Below are positions 1 through 10,000 of a DNA stretch of 42,612 nt, in pieces (the first letter of the stretch is position 1; every line of letters begins with the position of its first letter). Source of the stretch: Blastocladiella britannica (taxonomy: Eukaryota > Blastocladiomycota > Blastocladiomycetes > Blastocladiales > Blastocladiaceae). The position numbers and the translations under genes are program-made. A model generated the notes under the pieces. It was not told the origin of the DNA and ran no database searches. It saw only the letters and a list, made by a program, of their open reading frames with translations. The stretch is from positions 1-42,612 of the forward strand of contig MU624605.1 in NCBI GenBank assembly GCA_025349905.2, given 5' to 3'.

Positions 1-71
1 AAAAAAAGTTAAGGAAAATGGTGCAACATACATGACTCCCCACTGGCAGCCCCACTCCAGGCGCCGCTTAC

Positions 72-1322
72 CGTAAACACCTCCAGCAACCGCGCGATCC
101 CAGGGTGCACCACTTTCCGCCACTTGTCGACCACATTGCGCAGCACGGACTCGGACGCAAACCGAAACCCGACCACTCGGCACAGAGCAACCGCCGATCC
201 ATCCACCGAGCACGTAGCACGGTACCAGTGAAGTGGGAAGCCCAGCACGGGGTCGGCGGATTTGGTCATTGTCGCTACCGCATTTCCGCCACGATCATGT
301 CCATTACCGCTGCCATTGCTGTGAGTCGCTCCGAGCGGCACCAGCGTATGGTACTTGCCGTTGAGGAGTGCCGGCAGCGAGGCGGCGGTGGCGGGCGACG
401 GCGGGCGCACGGCGGCGTGGGTGCGGCGGGTCAGGTCGGCGCGAAGAGCTTCCGGCACGAAAAAGTGCGAGAGGGCGCGCGAGCCCGTCTTGGGCGGCGG
501 GTGGGCCGGGTGCAGCGGAAAGTACAGGTGGTGGTTGAGCTAATGTTGGGGTGTGGTCCGATCAGCTCAATCACTTCACGGAGGGATGAGAAGGAAACAA
601 CGCACCTCGGCATTGGCAGGCGCAACGCTGGTGGTCGATACCGTAATGGGGAAGTAACCGCCGCCGTCATGGTGCCCGTACCCGTCCAAGCCCTCGGCAT
701 CCGAGTCGCCACCAGCCACAAGTCCCGTCTCGTCGTACCCGACGGCCATCGACACGTCCGCGGTGGCCAATGCATCGGCAGTGCCGTCGCTGCGCAGGCC
801 CAGAGACGACACGCCGTCGATCAGGCGCGACGTGGATGCCTCGCGCGACCGGGCAGAGGTGGCCGCGGCTGTGTTTAGCGCGGCTGCAGCGGTACGGGCG
901 GCGGCACGTGCGGCAGCAGTGACCAAGGGCGACGACGGCGTCGACGTGGCCGGTGCAGGCCCAGTTGCCGAAGCGCCGCGCTCCTGCGACGTGGACCGGT
1001 ACTGCTGAAAGTGCTCGGACGTGAACACCCCCGGGCTGTACGCCGGGTGCATGAGCGCGGGCGAACCGCTGCCTCCGTCGGTGGCCCCACCCGCGCCGGC
1101 TAGCCCTACCACCGATCCGGGCGTACGAAGCACCTTGAGCTGGTCGGGTGACGACACCACCACCGTGTTCTCGGGCGGGCGGTCCGACCCGTCGTGATTG
1201 AACGGGCACCCTTTGCCCTCGTTCTTGCAGTACCCGTAGATGAAGACGTTGCGGCACGGCCGGGTGGCTGCGTTGGCCGGGGCCACGGGCGGTCGCTTTG
1301 CGGGCGATGCCGGCGTTGACAT
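72..1322 (-). CDS. PAN3: PAN3, regulatory subunit of the PAN2-PAN3 deadenylase (partial, runs off left edge)
   Basis: PAN3 recruits the PAN2 nuclease to poly(A)-bound mRNA for the first phase of deadenylation in the cytoplasm. Exon 1 (1322-606) opens with a CCCH zinc finger at about residues 23-42 (C-x8-C-x5-C-x3-H, CRNVFIYGYCKNEGKGCPF), the usual N-terminal finger of this family, followed by a low-complexity Ala/Ser/Thr linker. Intron 605-540 (GTGCGT...TTAG) leads to exon 2 (539-72), which begins LNHHLYFPLHP and runs into the pseudokinase start (KWRKVVHPGIARLLEVF), both matching PAN3. A second intron starts at 71 (GTAAGC) and leaves the window, so about 395 residues are seen and most of the pseudokinase and C-terminal domain is missing. 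Start chosen at 1322, directly before the zinc finger. It lies 32 nt downstream of the GPCR-A stop on the same strand. Confidence 0.9.
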
Positions 1323-1354
1323 TTTTTTGTTTGATTTTTTTGAATTTATTTGAT

Positions 1355-3095
1355 TCAAAACAAAACGGAAGAGGCCACTGTCGCTGCTGCAGCAGCAGCT
1401 GCAACTTTCGCCGCCGGCATCGGCACAACACTGTAAGAGAGACTGTATGTGCTCAATCCTGGCGGATCCCCGCCACTGAAATTCCCACCGGCGGGCCCGT
1501 TGATCTTGTTGTTGGATCGGCGTCTCTTCCACCACTGCCAATCCCATCGAAAGTACGTCTCGCGCATTGCCTCTCGAAACTTGCTGTTCATGGAAATGAC
1601 TATCAATGGATCCAGGAGCTGGGCGGCAGGGATACTGAAATTGATGGCTATTGATTCTCTTTTTGCAATGAGTATGCATGGCACTTCTGTCTCAAATGAC
1701 ACACATATATGGGATGGCGTACCTAGCTCGAGCTGCCATGGTCCAGTCATTCCCGACCGCATCCAAACGACGAGCACACTCGCAAGTGGCACCATCTGCA
1801 GTGTAGTTTTGCAACTTGGTTAGTTGTCAATCAGGCGGTGCCTACAGTCCTGTGGTTTCACGTACGGTCATGCTGCAGGGCACAAACAAGTTGATTAAAC
1901 GAACTGTTGTAAATTTCACTTAAAAAAACGCGCACGCGTACCATAACACAATCGACGTCAGCGCACCTCGGATCGCAAGCGAACGTTGCACTCGCGCCTC
2001 GCGCGAGATCGGTGTCGCTGATTCGGCGGACGTTGCTATTGAAGCGAGCCAACCAACCAAAAAATATTCAGCCCCTGCAACTACAAATATAAAGGGAAAG
2101 GAAGAATGGGGACGAACCCGCCTCGTTACCGCCTGGTCCACCAAACGTGGACGGCGCGAGCGACTTGCGCAATTCCATCTTTGCCTTGAAACTCGCAATA
2201 TGGGCCAATCGCCAGTAGCAGGCACATGATCCGCCTATTGTTGATCCACAATGCATTGAATTAGCAAGTGTAATCTCAAAAAGCGAAAGAAAAAAAAAAA
2301 GATAGCAACAAGATACCAATCAAGTATGTCGCACTGACACCAAGAATGCAAAAGTTGAGAATGCCAACCCACGAAATGTATCCAGTAAAGTTGCATGTCA
2401 GCCCGTTGAGGTAAATAAAAGGGCCCGAAAAGGCCACGGCGGCGACAGATGCAAGGGAGCCAACCACGGCAAGAGCCAAAAGTGTCGTCACCATTTTCAC
2501 GGGCATCCTTCGCAAGATATACACCATGTAAATCCGCTCGCCGGTGATCACGGACGCAAGAATGACCGAGAAACTCACAAAGAATCCGTTGCATGCGGAG
2601 ATGAATGTACATAGACCCTATGGGTTGCTCAATTCAATCAAAAGCCAACGAAAAGAAAAGAATTGGAGGATCAACCAAATACCTTGTCCCAGCCTCCAGT
2701 CAACCAGACAATCCCAAGGACACATAATGAAATGAACATAAAGGTCGCATTTCCCACCCTATATTGAATATTCGAACTCAATATCACTTTGGGTTATAAT
2801 ACAATACAATTGAATCAATATACCAAAGCGCAAAATAGAGACTGTTGGAGGCATAAGCAACTGCCTCGGCGTACATGTGCTTATTTCGCACAGCAGCAAT
2901 AACAATCATGCCATTCAAAATAGCAGCCATGGCCAATTCGATTGCCCAAAGTGGAAGCCATTCCAGCTGCAGAGTGTGGTCAAAACGGGTCCGACTCCAA
3001 GGCTCGCTATTCCAACTTGCAAACGGAGTCCGTTGATCTGGACCTGCCAGGTAAATATTCGTTGTGACATTGTTATAGACGATTGGATCGGACAT
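1355..3095 (-). CDS. Rhodopsin-like (class A type) seven-helix receptor, paralogue A
   Basis: Eight exons give a 406-residue protein: 3095-2824, 2758-2683, 2617-2317, 2234-2130, 2035-1942, 1872-1866 (7 nt), 1795-1723 and 1647-1355. No single frame shows seven helices; spliced, they appear in order. Helix 3 has a Cys exactly 25 residues before the Arg of an ER-I-Y motif, the class A spacing of C3.25 and R3.50. A Cys in the loop before helix 5 (LTCNF) could form the usual disulphide. Helix 7 ends DPLIVISMNSKFREA, resembling NPxxY-x6-F with D for N and no Tyr. N-terminal NVT and cytoplasmic basic tail fit plasma membrane topology. The 3' boundary of intron 4 is uncertain: an acceptor at about 2072 is also in frame but would put a hydrophobic stretch in loop 3. 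Ligand and G protein are unknown. Same exon plan as the gene at 16435-17989. Confidence 0.8.
1866..1872 (-). other. 7-nt microexon of receptor A (codes C-M-T in helix 6)
   Basis: On the minus strand CATGACC is flanked by acceptor CTGCAG and donor GTACGT. The preceding exon ends in phase 2 (1942) and the following exon (1795) starts in phase 0. Joining them directly shifts the frame, and a 7-nt insert restores it. Flanking introns are 69 nt (1941-1873) and 70 nt (1865-1796), the second with a CTAAC branch-like motif. The paralogue has a 7-nt segment of equal coding sense at the same place. Confidence 0.7.
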
Positions 3096-3186
3096 TAATT
3101 TTTATATTGATTTGCGTTGAAGCCCACAAGGAGGAAGGAATCCAAATTACCACGAATCAATGGGAATCCATCAACTTGGGAGGGGA

Positions 3187-4503
3187 TCATTTAATTTTTT
3201 TGCCAATGGACCGCCACGCCGCAGCCCATCCCGCAGTCTCCCAGGTGCTGTTATGCAACGCCCCCTCGATCGGGAACCAATCGATTCCACCCATACTCCC
3301 GCCGCCCTTCAGTGCATGGCAGAGCTCGTCCATCATTTGAGGCAGCACAATCTCGTCCCCTCGCCCCGAAATGAGAGCAAAATGCGGGACGCGCGGATCG
3401 CCACGGGCGCGAGCGCGGGCAATCTCCTCGGCGGCGGCAAGTGCATCCCACCGACTCCGCAGGAACGGGTGCAGGTGGTGGAACGGCGACGCCCGCGGAT
3501 ACATGTGCTGGAGCATTGCGCGCGTGGACGTAAACGTGTTCTCCAGGACGACGAGCTGGGGCAGCACTGGAGGAGTTGTAGGGTTGGATGAGGTATCCAG
3601 GGGAATTCGGAGCTGGTTGGCCACCGTGCACAGCGCGACTGCACCGCCGAGAGAGTGCCCGTACAGAACCAATCGGGGACGCTGGTGCGAGGCAGGTGGT
3701 GGTGGTGGTGGCGGCTGCTGGCGATTTGCTTCTTCCAGAAAGCGGACAGTGTCCATCACGAGCCCTGGCTCAGAGGGGCGGCCGTGCGAAAGACCGTATC
3801 CCCGGTAGCCGGCTGCCATGATGGCCATGTCCTCAATCCCACTTTGGCGAAGCGAACCAAGCACACGCGCAAACTTTGCATGGCGGTGGGCAATATTCCC
3901 GCCATTGCCCTGGAGGTATACAATCGTTGTCGTCGTCGCAGCCGTTTCGGTGTGGGCGTTAGGTGGTGACAGCGGCGGAATGGATGTGATCCACAGGCCG
4001 TGGAGCTGCGGACGGGCGTCGCTCAGACCTGGGAATCTGTTGCCACCATTGACAATGTCATTGCGACGGACAGCAGGCAGCCGCGGTAGAATGACGGGGT
4101 CGGCTCGCAGTCCGAACGGCTCGGCAGGATCCAAGGTGCGGCGCGCGCCAGGCGGCAACCGTCGCATATACAAGATTTCGTTCTGGAAGAGCACAAGCAT
4201 GGCACATTTGTAAAAGTAGACGGCGACTGGGACGCCAATGGCGGCGGCGAGTAGCGTCGTGAGTGAGGGCCGTCGCAGCTGTTGATCGTCCTCGTCCATA
4301 ATGTCCTCACTATGAATCTTAAAATATCGTAAAAAAATATCGGCCATGAGCCCTCGCTGTTCTGGACTGGTATTGCGTTGGCCAGCACTCGCAGATGTAG
4401 CTCCAGTAGAAATTGCGCACGGCAGCACGGCATCCCTCGGTCGCACTGGTCCATTTGCCGAGGCCATCCGCCGCACATTGCCACCAGGCTCAACAGTAGA
4501 CAT
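3187..4503 (-). CDS. Alpha/beta hydrolase of the ABHD13/Bem46 type, membrane-anchored
   Basis: A serine hydrolase with one predicted N-terminal membrane segment (TLLAAAIGVPVAVYFYKCAM, about residue 85) followed by the hydrolase fold. Visible motifs are the oxyanion-side YLQGNGGNIAHR, the AGYRGYGLSHGRPSEPG strand typical of ABHD13/Bem46, the nucleophile elbow GHSLGGA, a C-terminal Asp in SGRGDEIV and the His in EGALHNSTW, so the catalytic triad is complete. It probably hydrolyses an ester or thioester at an internal membrane; the substrate cannot be told. The 438 residues are one open frame. The start at 4503 (MSTVEP) is the first good ATG, but about 60 low-complexity residues precede the conserved part, and starts at 4347 (MADIF) or later are possible. 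The stop lies 91 nt upstream of the receptor A start codon. Confidence 0.8.
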   Translation of the reverse strand: MSTVEPGGNVRRMASANGPVRPRDAVLPCAISTGATSASAGQRNTSPEQRGLMADIFLRYFKIHSEDIMDEDDQQLRRPSLTTLLAAAIGVPVAVYFYKCAMLVLFQNEILYMRRLPPGARRTLDPAEPFGLRADPVILPRLPAVRRNDIVNGGNRFPGLSDARPQLHGLWITSIPPLSPPNAHTETAATTTTIVYLQGNGGNIAHRHAKFARVLGSLRQSGIEDMAIMAAGYRGYGLSHGRPSEPGLVMDTVRFLEEANRQQPPPPPPPASHQRPRLVLYGHSLGGAVALCTVANQLRIPLDTSSNPTTPPVLPQLVVLENTFTSTRAMLQHMYPRASPFHHLHPFLRSRWDALAAAEEIARARARGDPRVPHFALISGRGDEIVLPQMMDELCHALKGGGSMGGIDWFPIEGALHNSTWETAGWAAAWRSIGKKIK

Positions 4504-4603
4504 CGTATCGCGCGTCCATTGTCCGTATTTTATCCAATATATTTCGGCGCGTCCGCAAGAGCCCAAGATTAACGCGTACCGATTGATTCGAAAAAAGTGA
4601 CAG

Positions 4604-5760
4604 TCAAGGCGTCCGAAGACGGCGCGCTCGCGGAACTGCATGGAATCAACCCGGCCTACTTTCGCCCGAAATTGAATGCAGATGGCACCGCTGCGCCGCC
4701 GTGGATAGCCATGCCCCGCCGAGTGCCCGTGCTCATTGGCCGCGTCGATGGCCCGCCCATTGAGCTTGCGCTGGTCCGCGATCTATCGTCTGGCGCAATG
4801 CTCCACGTGTGTGAGATTAGCGTGGTCTCGCCGTCGGTGGGTGCATCCGATGGGACGACCCAAGCGCGGCAGTCATCGGAATTTGCTGCGCGTATGGGCA
4901 AACCGCGCCTGGTGGATCCGCCATCCTCCGAGACGGATGTGGGCGAAGAGGAAGACCTACCAGCTTCTGATTCAGATGCGACGAAGGCGGCAGCAGGAGC
5001 AGCAGCACCAGTTGCCGTTGCGTCGTCCATGTCATCCGGCTCTCTCCTTCATCCGCATCACCAGGGCGCGCGGATCGGGCGGAAGTGGTCCGCAGAGAGC
5101 GACACATCGGATTCTTGGCTTCCTCCCCAGGAACCTCAAGGCGGCTACTCGGGCCAAGGGTTTCTCGTTGATCACGGTAAGGTCTTGCCATTATTTTGCA
5201 TGCCATGGATGCAAACTGACGCGTCCTTATATACAGTGCAACCCCATGTACCGCCAGATTATCGATCTACGCGCGGAATTGCAGTCAAGGCCAAGGACAA
5301 TCCATTCACCCAAGCAGCAGTGGCAGCAGGGACTCTGATGGGAATCTCGTCATCGCAGGCATCCGCGATACTATCGCAACGCGCAGATCAGGGGGCAAAT
5401 AGCTCGCCGCCCATTGTTGCCGTGAGCGGGAATGACGACAATGACGCGGAATCCAGTGGGATCGAGACCGACGATGCCTCTGTCACGGAATCCGATCCAG
5501 ACGTCGCCTCCACCGCTCCGGAAATGGAGGACGATGATGCCAATTGGAGCGACCTGTCGCTCGAGTCGTCGCTGTTGGACGAAGACGATGTGGCCGCACT
5601 CCTGCTGGGTCCCAACGAGCCACTATATCCGCTCACCGTGCCGCTCATGGAGCCCGAGGCGGTGGCAGCGTACATTCAGATCCAACTTCAAGGCCGTGCT
5701 GGCGAAGAAGATCAAGATGGAGGATCCGCAAAGAGGGCAAAGAATTCCTCTCTTCCATGA
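4604..5760 (+). CDS. Acidic protein of unknown function; 5' end uncertain
   Basis: I do not recognise this protein. Exon 4604-5176 joins exon 5237-5760 across a 60-nt intron (GTAAGG...ATACAG, phase 1) that also happens to be open. The N-terminal part (PRRVPVLIGRVDGPPIELAL) looks globular. The middle is rich in Ser, Asp and Glu, and the C-terminal part has ANWSDLSLESSLLDEDDV followed by PLYPLTVPLMEPEAVAAYIQ. The open frame reaches 4573 without ATG, and the first in-frame ATG is 4711. A better model adds exon 4346-4520, starting at an ATG at 4346. Its phase-1 donor GTCCGT and the acceptor GTGACAG at 4603 fit, but it lies antisense to the hydrolase N-terminus. Its stop is 21 nt before the MDM10 ATG. 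Confidence 0.55.
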
Positions 5761-5781
5761 GATTTGTGTGTAAAATAGAAA

Positions 5782-7030
5782 ATGGCGGCAGCAAGCAATA
5801 TCCTTGACCACTGCCTCAACCTGTACTTTGCCGCCACGTCCTGGCGAACAGAGCTGCAATACGCGGCACTTTTACGCGATGCCCGAGGTGCCGAATACTT
5901 TTACATTATATAAAACGGGTTGACTTAGTACAAATACCACCATAGCCATCCTCGACTTTAACGCACCGGCAGGACTTTCGGTTGCGGTTGGCAAATCTGT
6001 CTCGCCCGTCCTGCGCTCGCACTACTCGATTGGTCTGCCATCCTCGGGCTCTATCGGCTTTCTTGCCACGTCCGTCCCGCTGCACTTTTCGGCGCCACCA
6101 CCACCAGAAGGAGGATCGCATTCCGCTCTGCAGGGCAACACGAAAGCACAGAGCAGCGCGATTTTGGATGCGGCGGCTTCGGAATTGAAAATTGTCCAAG
6201 GGACAAAACCAGACGCGGTGGTTGGGAGCTACCTCATGTACGGCCGGCTGTTTCGGGATCGACGGCTGGAATACGTGCTTGCCCGTCGCTTGACACAGAA
6301 TACGCTTGTGAGCATGTCGGGTGTGAGCTCGTGGCGGCCCGAGCAGTCTTTTGTACGAGCTTTTTTTCTACCGGCGCAACACAGAACCGGCTCACTTGGG
6401 CAACATGTTGTAGGTACATTATAACATTGCTACGAGCCGGGATTCGTGGGGGCACGAGTTTTGCTTTTCGTCCGAAGCCGCCATGTTTGGGTTTCGCGCG
6501 ATGCGCACCGTGACGGGCAACTTTGCGATCGGAGGCGAGCTGTACTATTTGGCAAACGAAGTCAGCGGCGGGAGTACGTTATATTAACTATCTATTGGGA
6601 AACTTGGCTCATTTTATTGCTGTGCATTTGACCAGTGTCGCTTGGCGCGCGCCACGCGTCAAAGTACGCGACCACAACGGTCTCGGCGAACCCAATTCTG
6701 GGCCACGTATCGACATCATACACGACATGGGTGCTTCCTGGGCTCCGCGGCGCCTGCCGCTACGATTACAATGTGCACAGCTTTGAGTCCAATCTCTCGG
6801 TGGGCGTTGCGTACTCGCCCAATGCCGACTGCCGCACATCGCTCTCTGCACTGGAAACCGCATCGACCCCTGGACAGCCGGGCACGCTCATCAAAGTCCG
6901 ATATGGTATTGCCCGCGGACTGGCTCTGATTTATCAGCAATGCTGGGGGGCACTCGGCGTGCAGCTGGGCGTGGAGGCGAGCGGGAAATCGGGCACCCTT
7001 GGTCTCGACGTCTCCTATACATTAAATTGA
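5782..7030 (+). CDS. MDM10: Mdm10, beta-barrel subunit of ERMES and the SAM complex
   Basis: Mdm10 is an outer mitochondrial membrane beta-barrel. It anchors the ER-mitochondria encounter structure used for lipid transfer, and also joins the sorting and assembly machinery. Four exons: 5782-5887, 5946-6352, 6414-6573 and 6636-7030, all junctions in phase, giving 355 residues. Family signatures are the N-terminal SWRTELQYAALLRDAR then ILDFNAPAGLSVAVGKS, a barrel strand block SIGLPSSGSIGFLATS, SWGHEFCFSSEAAMFGFRA, GELYYLANEVSGGMSLGAR (spanning intron 3) and the C-terminal amphipathic strand GTLGLDVSYTLN expected for a beta signal. Length is short compared with many fungal Mdm10 proteins, which carry insertions. 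The stop codon faces that of the TPR gene 34 nt away. Confidence 0.9.
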
Positions 7031-7064
7031 AGAATTTCTCTATTTTTCTCAATGACAAACGGAC

Positions 7065-10000
7065 TTAGGCCCGGGATTTGCGAGCAAATATGGAAGGTGA
7101 GATGGACTCGAGCTTATTGTCGAGGGTCAGGGCGTGTGCATAATCTTGAAGGGCACCAGTCATTTTGCCCAGTTGGCCACGACTATAATAGTCGCCAGGT
7201 GAGCGAGAGGGAAAATCCATTCATGACAAACAAAAAGAAGACCACGTACACTTCCGCCCTCTTGATCCATGCGTCAATCGATTGTGGCATATGCTGTAGA
7301 GCCGAGTTGAGGTAGAGCTCGGCATCCTCAATGCGTCCCATTTTTTGCGACAACCCCGCAAGTTGGTAGCACACGCGAGCAATTTCGAAATGCGAATGGG
7401 CAAACTGGCGCGCAAGGAGCAGGTCCTCCAGGGCGTCATCGAATTCTATGGATCATACAAGTGGCGTTGTGTCATGGTACCTGTCGCAGCAATAAAACGA
7501 GAGAATGGAATGAATCCATACCACCAAGCTCGATCTTGGTCAGCCCTCGGTTGACAAGAGCAGGAAAGTCGTGGGTCGCCAAGGCAATTGCTGCATCGTA
7601 GCACGCCTTTGCTCGGGCCCAGCTCTGTTGACCGAAATACAGGTTGCCGGCATTAAAGTGTGCGAGTGCCATGGTGGGCTCGAGGGCCATGGCAGACTTG
7701 TAATCCCGAAGCGCTGCAACGTGGTCGCCCATGGTCTGATGCACGGCACCGCGATTGACCATTGCACGGGCACTGTCCGGCATATGATTTACGGCCGAGG
7801 TCATGTCGAGAAGGGCCGCAAAACTGTCGTTGCGGGCGAGATGAATCGAGGCGCGGCCTTGGAGTGCGACGGCAGAGGACGGATCAAGGGCAAGAGCGGC
7901 CGTGAAATGGTCCCACGCGCGTCGCATGAACCCCATTCGCTGGGTCGCGCTCCCTAAATTAACGTAGGCATCGACGCAATTCGGTTGGAGGTGGAGACAA
8001 TGAGAAAAGTCTCGCCTGTACGTTCATTCATGTGTTAGAACCTGAGCTCTAAGATGGCAGAAAAATACGAACACTGCAAGTTTGAGCTGGCTGATCTGAG
8101 AGTAGACGCTGCCACGAGCGAGGTAGCCGGTAATGTGCTCAGGGTGTTCCTGTATCATGCGCGCAAATACAGCAATGGCTGCTTCTGGCTGCTGGACCTT
8201 GAACAGCGACATGCCCAGGACCTCGTGCAGCGCCATGTCGCCAGGGCAGCCGGTGGCGGCCACTTGCAGGTCCGCGACCGCTTGCTCGTACTCGCCACGT
8301 TGCCAGTGCAAGAAACCGCGCTGACGGTGCGCAGTCAACGCCAGCTGCACGCGACTCGGATCAAACCGAATCTCTCCCCGCCGACCCGAGGCGGTGATTG
8401 GCCGGTGGCCGGGGGCACTCACTGGGCGCGACTTTGATTCGGCTTCCTTGCGCACACGCGCGCTCGTGTCACTTGCAAGCAGCAGGACGATGGAATAGTC
8501 CCGTAACGCAGCATTCGAGTCGCCGGCATGGTGGTGGGTGATGGCACGGTTCAAGTACGCCTTGAGGTTATCGCGGTCAATCTCGGTGACGCGGGTAAAA
8601 TCGCCAAGGGCAGCGCCATACTGCTGCACGTGGCACCGAAGGAGGCCGCGTTTGAGGTACCCACGTGTCGCTGCTGGCTCGAGTCGAATCGCCGAGGTGC
8701 AATCATCAATTCCGTCTAGGTACCTCCCCTCCTTTTCGAAATACGAGGCACGGATGAGGTACGCCTCGTACATTTTGCTGTCCTGCCGGAGAGCCTCGTT
8801 GATATCGTCCAGACCGGTCCGCGCTTCGCCCAGGAGCATGCGGCAAACTCCTCGGTGAAAGTACGCCTTTGCAAATCGGGGGCTCAGTACGACACACTTT
8901 GTGTACTCTTGAATCGCTTGCGTGTGCTGTTTGAGGGACTGGTAGCAGAGGCCGCGATGGACGTGAATTTGGGGCTCCGACGTCATACGAGGCGATTCCG
9001 AGAGAATGACCAACGCGGCGCGAGCGTCGCCAGAGCGCATATGTGCCTTGGCCACAAGGACAAGCAGATTGTCTTCAAATCGGACTCCGAGTGCACGCTG
9101 CTCATTATACTCTTTGATGACTTGGCTGTACTTGCCTTGGAACGACAGGATGAGCGAGCGTTGCAAAAAAGTTTGAGCGATCCCTGAGTTGAGTTCGAAT
9201 GCGGTGTGGAAATCGAGCATGGCGAGGGCGGTCTTTCTTTATTGGCATGTGCGTGAGTATCAACAGCTGGCTTCCTCAAATAAAATTAAAAAAAGATCGC
9301 ACTTTTGACGCAACAATAACCTTCCTCGGTGAAGGTAGAAAATGTAGTTGGTCGGGTACAACCGAATAACACGCGAGTACTCCCGGTTTGCTCGCTCGAG
9401 AAAGTTGACTTCGGCACTACTCGCCCCGCTGCGCTTGCGAAGACGGCGAATAATGCTGCCAGACATCATGAAGCTCTCTTGATGCAGGCGCTGGCAAAGC
9501 TCGGCTCGAGCCAAGTACGTGGTCGCCAGAACAGGATCGAGGTCAACAGCCGCATCGAGGTGATGCATGGCCTGCACGTAATCGTCAAGGTGGTGCATGG
9601 ACAGGATGCCAAGGTTGAGGTGGATGTGAGCAGACGCATGAAGCTCGGTCACTCGGTTCCAGTCGCAATGGGCAAGGTCGAAGCGCTCCATCTCGTAATA
9701 CACATGGCCACGGTGTAAAAGGGCATCCACGTTGTTCTCGTCCAAGAGCAGAGCGACAGACAAATCCTCGATTGTCTTTTTCGGCGCACAAATTCGGGCA
9801 AGGCACCCGCGATGCACATATGGTGCCGGTGCATTTGGCTCGATCCGAATGGCTGCCGTAAAGTCGTCAAGCGCCCGCGACCAATTCGTCAGCTGCGACA
9901 GTGCGAGCCCGCGCAAATACAGCGCTTGCGCATTGCCGGGTTTGCGATCGAGAATGACTTGGATGGTGGACAGCGCATCTTCGTAGAGCTCCTTGTCCAG

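Noticed and set aside
1795..1942. Direct splice of receptor A exons using donor GTGTTA at about 1951 to 1795 (phase 0)
   Set aside because: It restores the frame but removes three residues of helix 6, uses a poorer donor, and has no counterpart in paralogue B. The 7-nt microexon solves both genes the same way.
4597..4599. GTG as start codon of the acidic protein
   Set aside because: Eukaryotic nuclear genes rarely start with GTG. The same bases form part of a GTGACAG intron end that fits phase.
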